Shown here: one piece after another, positions 57,045 through 64,000 of the stretch
Layout: each line of letters opens with the position of its first letter
Numbering within the stretch: position 1 is the first letter of the stretch
Origin: Bactericera cockerelli
Lineage: Eukaryota; Arthropoda; Insecta; Hemiptera; Triozidae
Direction: 5' to 3'
Assembly (NCBI GenBank): GCA_024516035.1
Contig: CM044959.1
Coordinates: 35,714,738-35,778,737 of the forward strand
Length of the DNA: 64,000 bases
Program-made: the position numbers and the translations under genes
Notes under the pieces: generated by a model
Seen by the model: only the letters and a program-made list of their open reading frames with translations
Database searches by the model: none
What the model was told of the DNA's origin: nothing

Positions 57045-57230
57045 TATGGACCATTTTGTGGAAGGTGATTGATTACTAGACGAGATTAATGCTCAAAGCA
57101 TTTTCTAGCTCCTGCACCTCAGTTTGCAATTATTATATTGTGTGATCAACTGATCATACTCATATGAAAAAAAATTCATCCAATTGTTGGGATCCGACCC
57201 ACACTACTGAGATTACTAGACATGCACCTT
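57045..57230 (-). mobile_element. SINE type 1, degenerate
   Basis: GATTAATGCTCAAAGCATTT and TTCTAGCTCCTGCACCTCAG follow the inverted type 1 body. The head is poor. Confidence 0.6.
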
Positions 57231-57407
57231 CACTATTAGAGAAATGAAGAAAAAGCCCGAGAGAAATGAAAATAAATCAATTTGGGGCAAATAAAATCCA
57301 CAAAACAAAATTAATGATTTTCTTAGTGTGGGGGGGGGTTTTGGACTTTTTTTGTCAGTTAAATTTAAATTTTCTATTTTGTTTTAAGGTAATCTTTTCT
57401 ACCAAAG

Positions 57408-57507
57408 NNNNNNNNNNNNNNNNNNNNNNNNNNNNNNNNNNNNNNNNNNNNNNNNNNNNNNNNNNNNNNNNNNNNNNNNNNNNNNNNNNNNNNNNNNNNN
57501 NNNNNNN
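57408..57507. other. Assembly gap of 100 N; probable site of missing NBD exons
   Basis: Exactly 100 N, the conventional placeholder for a gap of unknown size. Upstream, exon 6 ends at the start of the NBD; downstream, the next readable exon begins just before Walker B. Roughly 170 codons (Walker A, Q-loop, ABC signature) are missing between them and are not in the flanks. Inference: they lie in the unsequenced gap, so its true size exceeds 100 bp. Confidence 0.9.
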
Positions 57508-57539
57508 AAGAAATTCGATACCTACGAATGTATACTAAT

Positions 57540-57735
57540 TCTCTAGTGGAAGGTATCCACTAAGCGAGGTTAATGCTCAAAGCTTTTTCTACCACCCAAC
57601 CCTCAGAGTCTTATTATTATGTGGTCAAATACTGACAGTTGATGAAAAATCCAAGAATTGCGTGGGTTCTATCCACAGATTCATACGCTAGATTGTTTAC
57701 ATTACCAGTCTAGCGCTGTAACCACATACACTTCC
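57540..57735 (-). mobile_element. SINE type 1 copy after the gap
   Basis: CTCTAGTGGAAGGTATCCAC, GAGGTTAATGCTCAAAGC and TCTTATTATTATGTGGTCA, then an eroded head. Confidence 0.8.
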
Positions 57736-58196
57736 AAATGTATAGTAAGACCATGACGTATAATAAATGTGTTCCAATGCTATTGATCGTTATTAATTTC
57801 AGTATTGTGCCCGGTAATATCGTAGACAGTTTTAGAATGTCTGCACTGCACTGCACATATTTCACTACCCGGAATACGTATCGCTCAAGGCTGATACGAC
57901 CTCATCACCTGATGGCAAAAATATATTCGCAGCCTTGATCTTCAGAAGAGATCTAATCGATTATAAAATGCAGGAAATGTTTAGTCATTCATTTTATAGT
58001 CCGCATACCTACCTGTATTTGAGAATGTTTTTTATTTTATTAGATTTTAAATATTTTTGCTTTAACGTAGGCGAAATTACTGAAACATTATTGGTAATAA
58101 AAATATTCTCCATTCTTATATTTATTCCTGTTCCCTTCTAATCCACTCCATTCTATTTTATAATTGTTGGGTTGGTAAGTTTGCTAGATTTGGGTT

Positions 58197-58345
58197 GTTA
58201 AGATATGTTCCTAGTTAGACATGACAAGTTATCCTCCCATTTGGGATTTTTATCACATAATAATACGTCTTGAGCTTACTGTTGGAATAATTGGACTTTA
58301 ATTGTCCTATTCGGGCAGTATAAATAAGGCGATATTAAATTATTG
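58197..58345 (+). mobile_element. SINE type 4 body
   Basis: GACATGACAAGTTATCCTCC, CATTTGGGATTTTTATCAC, TAATACGTCTTGAGCTTACT and CAGTATAAATAAGGCGATAT. A second tail-like piece (GACAGTATAAACAAGGTATA) precedes the TTCTA repeat. Confidence 0.8.
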
Positions 58346-58435
58346 TACTATTCTATAAAATATATAAGACCTGTTTGACTGCTGGAGTAAAGGGACTTTT
58401 CAGTCTTACCTCGGCAAGTCGACAGTATAAACAAG

Positions 58436-58560
58436 GTATATTCTATTCTATTCTATTCTATTCTATTCTATTCTATTCTATTCTATTCTATTCAATTCTA
58501 TTCTATTCTATTCTATTCTATTCCATTCCATTCCATTCTATTCTATTTTTTTTTTTTTTT
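58436..58560 (+). repeat. (TTCTA)n pentanucleotide repeat plus poly-T
   Basis: About 20 TTCTA units with a few variants (TTCAA, TTCCA), then about 14 T. It begins at the 3' end of a SINE fragment, which may have seeded it. Confidence 0.95.
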
Positions 58561-58673
58561 AAATAATAGTTTATTTATTTTATTTTCTTATAAAGAAACA
58601 TTTATACAAAGGTACTTCTCCTAAGCTTTGAAGAGCTTCTATTCTATTCTAAACTCCTCCATTCCTCCCCCAG

Positions 58674-58869
58674 ACCCGCCTTCGCCCTGCTGGACGAGTG
58701 CACCAGTGCCGTCAGCATAGACGTGGAGTGCAACATGTACCAGGCAGCCAAGGACGCAGGCATCACCCTGCTCACCATCACGCACAGGCCCTCCCTCTGG
58801 AAGTTCCACTCCCACCTGCTGCAGTTTGACGGCCAGGGCGGCTGGAAGCTGGAGCCGCTCAACGAGGAG
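58674..58869 (+). CDS. ABCD1: ABCD1/2-like exon: Walker B, D-loop and H-loop
   Basis: A 196-bp exon between CCCCCAG and GTAATT. One base completes a codon, then [60 protein letters not shown] and PLNEE. It contains Walker B with the catalytic Glu (ALLDE), the D-loop (SAVSID) and the switch histidine (THRPSLW). [28 protein letters not shown] is the ABCD1/2 signature of this region. The donor follows a codon boundary. The C-terminal exon should lie further downstream but is not recognised up to 64000. Confidence 0.95.
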
Positions 58870-59100
58870 GTAATTTTTTTCAGCCTATTTTTTTTATTAT
58901 CTTCTTTGCTTTTCTAAATTATGCTTCAAAACAACCCACACCAGCATTATGCTGAAAGGGTTGTTAAAATATTAAATATGTACGATATTGTTGATGAAAT
59001 ATTGTGAATATTAAATAAATATTAAAAAAAAAATAATAATAATATCGCCTCCTCAGAAGTTTGCGTAAGCTTAGGAGATAATACTAAGAAATAATACTAA
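58870..59100 (+). other. Intron start after the last visible ABCD exon
   Basis: GTAATT donor, then AT-rich sequence. No branch to a further exon can be recognised before 64000. Confidence 0.6.
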
Positions 59101-59232
59101 GGGCGGAATTAATAGACGTTTTTGTAATACCTCTGTGGCGCTATGTCATTGCGGATTGCGTACTGTGTAAGATAGCGAAAACCGACACTTACCAACGACT
59201 TAAGTTATTGATGTTGTCTATTAATTCCGCCC
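59101..59232. mobile_element. PIF/Harbinger-like MITE, uninterrupted copy
   Basis: GGGCGGAATTAATAGACGTT to TGTCTATTAATTCCGCCC with TAA at 59098-59100 and 59233-59235. Interior CTCTGTGGCGCTATGTCATT, then GCGGATTGCGTACTGTGTAA. It is the empty-site counterpart of 18009-19396. Confidence 0.9.
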
Positions 59233-59621
59233 TAAGAAATACTCCTTAGAAGAATTCCTTAGGAAGAGAGCCTCAAAAATTGTAAAAAAAAAAAATACTA
59301 AAATAAATATACATTATTATTGTACAGATAAAAAATCAAAAAAAAATTCTAGTGTCCAAGACCTAGCACATTTTTAATTTACTTATACCTGATTTGTGGC
59401 CTTAAGAACTAACTGATGGTTCTCTTATAAATAGGCCTTGGAGGCATAACTGCCGTAAGACTACGAATAAAAAAAAGTAGAAAAGAAAAAAGAACAAGAA
59501 TGGTTTGGTCTCGAAAAAGAAATAAACGAACTGAAATTTAAAATTTATTATTTGTTTATTGTACAAGGAGGTTTAACCAAGCGTTTCGCGGGAGAACGCC
59601 TCCCACAAACTAAAGTGCGTA
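59233..59621. other. AT-rich spacer
   Basis: Poly-A runs and AT-rich sequence between two transposons; nothing recognised. Confidence 0.4.
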
Positions 59622-61278
59622 TACAGGGTGTCCCACCAAACTTGGACACCTCAAATTACTCGGCCCCTGAAAGAGTTTTTGAAAAATAAAAAAATCTAGG
59701 GTACATGTGCTAATTATGCGGTTTCAGTTATGAAATTTTTTTTATACAGGGTGGTTCAAAAGTCAGAAATTGAGGTGTCAACTTTCGATTTTTAAATGGA
59801 TCGACCTGAATTTTATTTGATAATTTTACTTCTAAATGATTCCTGAGTACTTTTTTAAACAAAAATATTACATACAGGGTAGTTTTTTTTCGACCAATTT
59901 TTTTTCTAAATCTTGAATAACTCAAGTTCGGTTAATTTTTTCGATAACAAGAAGAGAATGTGTTTGTGTAATGAATACATGCACTTTCAATTGCCATCAA
60001 AAAAATTTATACAGGGTGGTTCACAAGTGAAATAATGACTTGATTTTTTTTAAAACCGAGTTTTTTTAATTTTTTATTTAGCATTAATAATTCTCGTCTA
60101 ATTTTACACATTTTTCGTTAGTCATATCGAAAAACAAAACTAAAGTGTTGTACAGGGTGAGACATAATTTTTTTGTAACACCCTGTATATGGGCAGTCAC
60201 AGAGACGCAAAATTAAATATAAAGACTAAATATGCAAGAAAAACTTTGATTTTTAATTAAACTAAAAAGTTATGGTGTTTTAACTAATATTTTCGCATGG
60301 ACCACCCTGTAGATATTTTCTTAAACTATCATGTAGGTACTCTAAGTTGTATAAAATTCAACGAACACTTCGAATCATGTGGGAAAAACAAGTAAAAAAC
60401 ACGAATTTGAAGCCATTTTCAATTTGGTGTCCACACTGAATGATTTTAAAACTTGAAATAAAAAGTAGGTAGTTGTAGACACAAAATTGAGCATGGCTTT
60501 TTGAATTCATTTTTTTTCTTTCAGATTTGAACTCCTCGTTGAATTTTAGACAGTTTCGACTACCCATATGATGGTTTAAGAAAATATCTACAGGGTGGTC
60601 CATGCGACAATATTAGTTAAAACAACATAACTTTTTAGTTTAATTAAAAATCAAAGTTTTTCTTGCATATTTAGTCTTTATATTTAATTTTGCGTCTCTT
60701 TGACTGCCCATATACAGGGTGTTACAAAAAAATTATGTCTCACCCTGTACAACACTTTAGTTTTGTTTTTCGATATGACTAACGAAAAATGTGTAAAATT
60801 AGACGAGAATTATTAATCCTAAATAAAAAATTAAAAAAACTTGGTTTTAAAAAAAATCAAGTCATTATTTCACTTGTGAACCACCCTGTATAAAAATTTT
60901 TGATGGCAATTGAAAGTGCGTGTATTCATTACACAAACACATTCTCTTCTTGTTATCGAAAAAATTAACCGAACTTGAGTTATTCAAGATTTAGAAAAAA
61001 AATTGGTCGAAAAAAAACCACCCTGTATGTAATATTTTTGTTTGAAAAAGTACTCAGGAATTATTTAGAAGTAAAATTATCAAATAAAATTCAGGTCGAT
61101 CCATTTAAAAATCGAAAGTTGACAGCTCAATTTCTGACTTTTGAACCACCCTGTATAAAAAAAATTTCATAACTGAAACCGCATAATTAGCACATGTACC
61201 CTAGATTTTTTTATTTTTCAAAAACTCTTTCAGGGGCCGAGTAATTTGAGGTGTCCAAGTTTGGTGGGACACCCTGTA
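59622..61278. mobile_element. 1.66-kb foldback element with periodic CAGGGTG motifs
   Basis: Arms of about 712 bp (59622-60333 and 60566-61278) are nearly perfect inverted copies around a spacer of about 230 bp. The same 65-codon frame (MSYSRFRKKIGRKK...) appears once per arm in opposite orientation, as expected of a palindrome rather than a gene. CAGGGTG occurs at the outer end and then at about 59747, 59875 (CAGGGTA), 60012 and 60153, with inverted copies at about 60178 and 60303, mirrored in the right arm. The flank reads TA on both sides. No transposase. Confidence 0.9.
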
Positions 61279-61481
61279 TGTATAACGGTAAATATACCTT
61301 GTATACAAGTAAGAAGAGAAAGAAAAGTGTGACATAGAGCGACTCAATATCCCCCTAAAGAGGAATTTAAAATAAAATATTTATTAAATGGCACAAACAA
61401 GAATAATGGCAGAATTTGGTTTCGAAAGTAAAATATCGCACATTGCATAGTCTACCGGAAATCAGGCGTTCATAAAAATTA

Positions 61482-62056
61482 TACAGGGTGCGGCGCGGTT
61501 ATGTCCCATTTTGAATCGCCCAGTGTGAAGCCGCACTTCTAATTAGACAAGTTCAAACAAAGTTAGAAGATGCACGAACTACTAATTTTTTCGATTCAAT
61601 TTAGCTCAGTTGTCAAAATGATTTTATCAAAGCAACAGAAAGCTTATTGCGTGGAGAGTTATTTTTCGAAAAATAAGTGTATCGTAGCAGTGCAGCGGGA
61701 GTTTCGTCGCGATCCCCGGATTTAGCTCCCTGTGATTTTTTCTTGTGGGGTTACCTCAAATCGAAAGTTTACAATGATCGTCCAAGAACACTTTAAGAGT
61801 TAAAACACAACATTTGCCGTGAAATAGGCCGTATACCTGTCGCAATGTTGGAAAAAGTAGAGTGAAACTTTAGAAATCGCCTTCAGCAGTGTATCGACAA
61901 TGACGGTCGTCATTTGAATGGTGTACTCTTCAAACCTAGATAAAATCAAAACTTACATATTTCTAGATGATAATTCAACAATAAGAATCAGATAAGACTG
62001 ACAGCCTTTTTTTAATCGAATATTCAAAAAGGGACATTCCCGCGCCGCACCCTGTA
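61482..62056 (+). mobile_element. Internally deleted IS630/Tc1-mariner-type transposon
   Basis: Ends TACAGGGTGCGGCGCGGTTA and (inverted) TACAGGGTGCGGCGCGGGAA, with TA at each boundary. The 575-bp length is far below an autonomous element of about 1.5-2 kb. It contains the start and end of a transposase frame (next entry). Confidence 0.85.
61619..61943 (+). pseudogene. Transposase remnant: N-terminal HTH fused to C-terminal catalytic end
   Basis: ATG at 61619 opens MILSKQQKAYCVESYFSKNK and CIVAVQREFRRD, the helix-turn-helix start of a DDE transposase. It then jumps in another frame to SPDLAPCDFFLWGYLKSKVY, NDRPRTL, a stop, ELKHNICREIGRIPVAMLEK, a stop, and NFRNRLQQCIDNDGRHLNGV. The SPDLAPxDFFLWG block holds the third catalytic acidic residue. 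The first two acidic residues and everything between are deleted. Inactive. Confidence 0.85.
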
Positions 62057-63000
62057 TTAGATATATCCGACTAGGATGCGACGCCCTGACTACTGAGTTA
62101 TAGGGACTGACAATAATAATAGATCCTTTTTCCTTTTGTAAATTACCAGGTGAGTTTCATATTCAAAGTGTTTTCTAGGACCGGACCCTGAGATTTCTAT
62201 TGATGTGATTTTGAAAATTCCTTATTGGATCAAACACCTCGGCCGAGGTGTGAAGAACGCCTATACAAAGAAAGAGACAGCCCGGCAGAGTGTAAGGTTA
62301 CGCAAAACATAGTTCCCATGCATTTCATGTACTTTCAGCCAGCGAAAAGTGCAACATGAATTTCAAAAATTGCAATTTTTATTGCGGAAATGGACTCTAC
62401 GCTGAAAAATAAATTGATTTGACTTTTTGTTTGACTTCCTAGGCCAACGGGAACCCTATTTTCGAGACCCCCCAACAATCGTGAAAGACACGAAAAGATT
62501 CATAATTTTGTTTTGTTTTGTTTTGTTTTTTTTTTTTTTTTTTCTGTTTTTTTTCATACGGATCCTTTGAGACCCGACTTCGTGTCTTTAACTTGGCACT
62601 GAAGATTAAGTGAGTTGTCTAAAGTGATCAAGATATAATGGAGATGAGCCCGGGCCAAAAAAATATTCTAAATTATAAGCGGGTGGCCCATTTGGGCGGC
62701 CTCGGGTTTTGGGAGCCCAAATCGGGAATTGAAGGATAATACTTATCTTAAGTGGTATCAAATGAAAGATCTTGATGAGCAGATACCAAATTTATTGATT
62801 TTATTCCTTCATCCGGTCCACTGGGTGGCACCTGGTGGCCTTTTCATTTTCTTTGACGGGTAGGTACCTTCGAATTCTTAGCTTAGTGGTCAGATCTTGG
62901 CCAGTATGTATTTTTCGAGATGACCTCGGTCTCTCACTGCAAAATTTTAAAGTTTAAGTTTCCAAGTATTAGTTAGTTCATTTTCTGTTCAATTCTTAAG
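62057..63000. other. Unassigned stretch with T-rich run
   Basis: (TTTTG)n with about 22 T at 62503-62540. GGTATCAAATGAAAGATCTT (62754) is a word often seen in insect repeats, but I cannot classify it. No ABCD terminal exon is recognised. Confidence 0.45.
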
Positions 63001-63009
63001 AAGACAACT

Positions 63010-63075
63010 TTGTCTGTTGGTAGCGTGCCCGACCTGCCACCCAGTTAGCACGGGTTCGAATCCTGGCGGGGACGA
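63010..63075 (+). mobile_element. tRNA-like SINE head with perfect B box
   Basis: TGTTGGTAGCGTGCCCGACC, then AGCACGGGTTCGAATCCTGG. It does not close into a clean cloverleaf by eye and a SINE-like body follows. A second weaker head (GGCCAAGTGGGTAGCATACT) is at 63318. Confidence 0.6.
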
Positions 63076-63634
63076 AAATTTTAGCTTTATTTTTATCAAT
63101 TTGGGCTTAACGTTGTTCTGTTTTTCCGCTCTTTATATTTCATGTTGATGACTACCCTCACGAGGAACATTTTAGTAGTTGTAGACTCGGACAATGACCT
63201 GTGGCGGCATTACGAGATTGATTTAGGACAATCATGATTGGATGGAGATAAAATATGATGAATTAGCTCTCATAATGTCGATGCTAGTCACTAAAAGTTG
63301 TGACAAAGTAGTGACCTTGGCCAAGTGGGTAGCATACTAGGCTTGCACGCACGATGACTTAGGTTAGATCCCCATGAGGCCAGTTTTTTTATTTGTCCAT
63401 TATGCCCGGGGTACACTCATACCTCGTGAGGTATTGATAAGGGACGTCACCAACGAGTTCTCTCCCGACCCAAATTTTGGTCAGGTAGGTACCGCGAGCT
63501 CTCTCCCGCTCATGGTTTTATCAACACCGAATTGTCTCCCGTCGCTTACATTTTTACCTGAGTTTATACCTACATAGTTTAGGCCTTGCATAAATTTTAT
63601 AATTAAAACACCTAATAGGCATCATTGATATAGA

Positions 63635-63763
63635 CCTAAGGCATGGCCTTCTATGTATTTACCTAACCCTACTATAAACCCGAGGCATTACCTTCTATGT
63701 ATTATCCCTAACCCTACTATATTCTGAGGCATGGCCTTCTATGTATCTTACCAAACTCTACTA
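63635..63763 (+). repeat. Tandem of about 50 bp, three units
   Basis: GAGGCATGGCCTTCTATGTA followed by ACCTAACCCTACTATA, three times, ending exactly at the mariner-like insertion. Confidence 0.8.
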
Positions 63764-64000
63764 TACGAGGTCTGTCCGGAAAGTTCGTATAAAAGTGTTG
63801 TGGGAAGGCTGGAAGGCTAAGTGGGGAGGCCAGGTGGGCTGCGTCCCCTTCTATAACACCCAAACAATGCTCACTGTGCGCCCAACCGCCGTACGAAAAG
63901 AACTGTTTCGTCCCGGTACCTGTGAAGTGACCCCTCTCTCTACCACTCGTCGGCGTCGGAGCTCTCAGTCATTCAAGAACAGCGCGTCATCATCAAATTT
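63764..64000 (+). mobile_element. mariner-like element, 5' end, cut by window edge
   Basis: TA, then CGAGGTCTGTCCGGAAAGTT, a mariner-type terminal repeat. After about 190 bp of leader the last codons read LSVIQEQRVIIKF, like the N-terminus of mariner transposases ((M)xxxEQRxxIKF). No ATG is seen directly before it. The rest lies outside the window. Confidence 0.6.

Larger units (their letters stand above)
56368..57407 (+). other. Intron sequence before the assembly gap
   Basis: Contains a minus-oriented SINE head (56440-56590), a W-family repeat copy (56775-56905) and a degenerate type 1 SINE (57045-57230). No NBD exon (Walker A GPNGCGKSS-type) can be read here in any frame. Confidence 0.75.
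8863..58869 (+). other. ABCD1: Gene span: peroxisomal ABC half-transporter, ABCD1/ABCD2 type (incomplete)
   Basis: Seven exons in one orientation read as an ABCD subfamily half-transporter. Family knowledge: these proteins dimerise in the peroxisomal membrane and import very-long-chain acyl-CoAs for beta-oxidation. Motifs such as [21 protein letters not shown] and [19 protein letters not shown] match ABCD1/2 more closely than ABCD3 (PMP70). Invertebrates commonly have one ABCD1/2 co-orthologue, so the vertebrate number cannot be assigned. From exon 2 onward, splice sites are canonical and phases agree. Exon 1 has frame breaks, the exons for Walker A and the signature are missing at an assembly gap, and the C-terminal exon is not seen. 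A 5' UTR intron is likely because an acceptor precedes the start codon. A living gene in an imperfect assembly is more likely than a pseudogene. Confidence 0.9.

Noticed and set aside
57266..57538. 90-codon frame across the gap
   Set aside because: It spans the 100 N, so it is not a real reading frame.
59728..61172. Duplicated 65-codon protein MSYSRFRKKIGRKK, one copy per strand
   Set aside because: Both are arms of the foldback palindrome; no protein homology, and the arms are non-coding elsewhere.
63010..63075. Functional tRNA gene
   Set aside because: The B box is perfect, but acceptor-stem pairing is not evident and many similar heads in the window belong to SINEs.

Overview
The window is eukaryotic, from a repeat-rich arthropod genome. 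It has GT-AG spliced exons, introns up to about 30 kb, several tRNA- and 5S-headed SINE families, Helitron, hAT-, mariner/IS630-, PIF/Harbinger- and piggyBac-like elements, and long minisatellites. An insect, perhaps a hemipteran, fits best. That assignment is an inference from repeat style, since no marker gene settles it.

Main gene (+ strand, about 8.86-58.87 kb, continuing past the last visible exon): a peroxisomal ABC half-transporter of the ABCD1/ABCD2 (ALDP) type. Seven exons are visible: 8863-9518, 39947-40185, 47936-48108, 53818-53989, 54768-54877, 56211-56367 and 58674-58869. Exon 1 carries about six frame breaks. The middle five exons form an open, phase-compatible transmembrane domain. 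The last visible exon carries Walker B and the H-loop. The exons for Walker A, the Q-loop and the ABC signature are absent, and a 100-N assembly gap (57408-57507) lies exactly where they should be. The C-terminal exon is not visible.

Second gene (- strand, 28758-26999, inside intron 1 of the transporter): a three-exon reading frame. It resembles an uncharacterised animal protein family that I know only from memory. It has one frame break in its last exon. It sits between arrays of short GCATA/TATGC palindromes (25.2-25.9, 29.0-30.0 and 31.2-31.6 kb) and between inverted copies of a TTTACAGAAATTACACAT motif (26.06-26.15 and 28.85 kb). A gene-bearing mobile element of unfamiliar type is the most interesting hypothesis in the window.

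Repeat layout: SINE clusters at 0.6-3 kb; elements X and Y with terminal palindromes at 11.6-12.3, 14.3, 18.3 and 36.6 kb; a three-level nested insertion at 18.0-19.4 kb; a foldback at 19.6-20.1 kb; a minisatellite inside inverted arms at 20.8-22.3 kb; a (CA)n tract at 30.1-30.6 kb; a hAT-like element with an 8-bp TSD at 33.4-35.2 kb that holds a tandem array and a Helitron; a 49-bp satellite at 41.8-43.75 kb; a 42-bp satellite at 49.3-51.1 kb; a 1.66-kb foldback with regularly spaced CAGGGTG motifs at 59.6-61.3 kb; an internally deleted IS630-type element at 61.5-62.1 kb; and a mariner-like 5' end running off the right edge. No RNA gene looks functional: the tRNA- and 5S-like stretches are all SINE heads. 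Most open frames in the window are repeats or chance.
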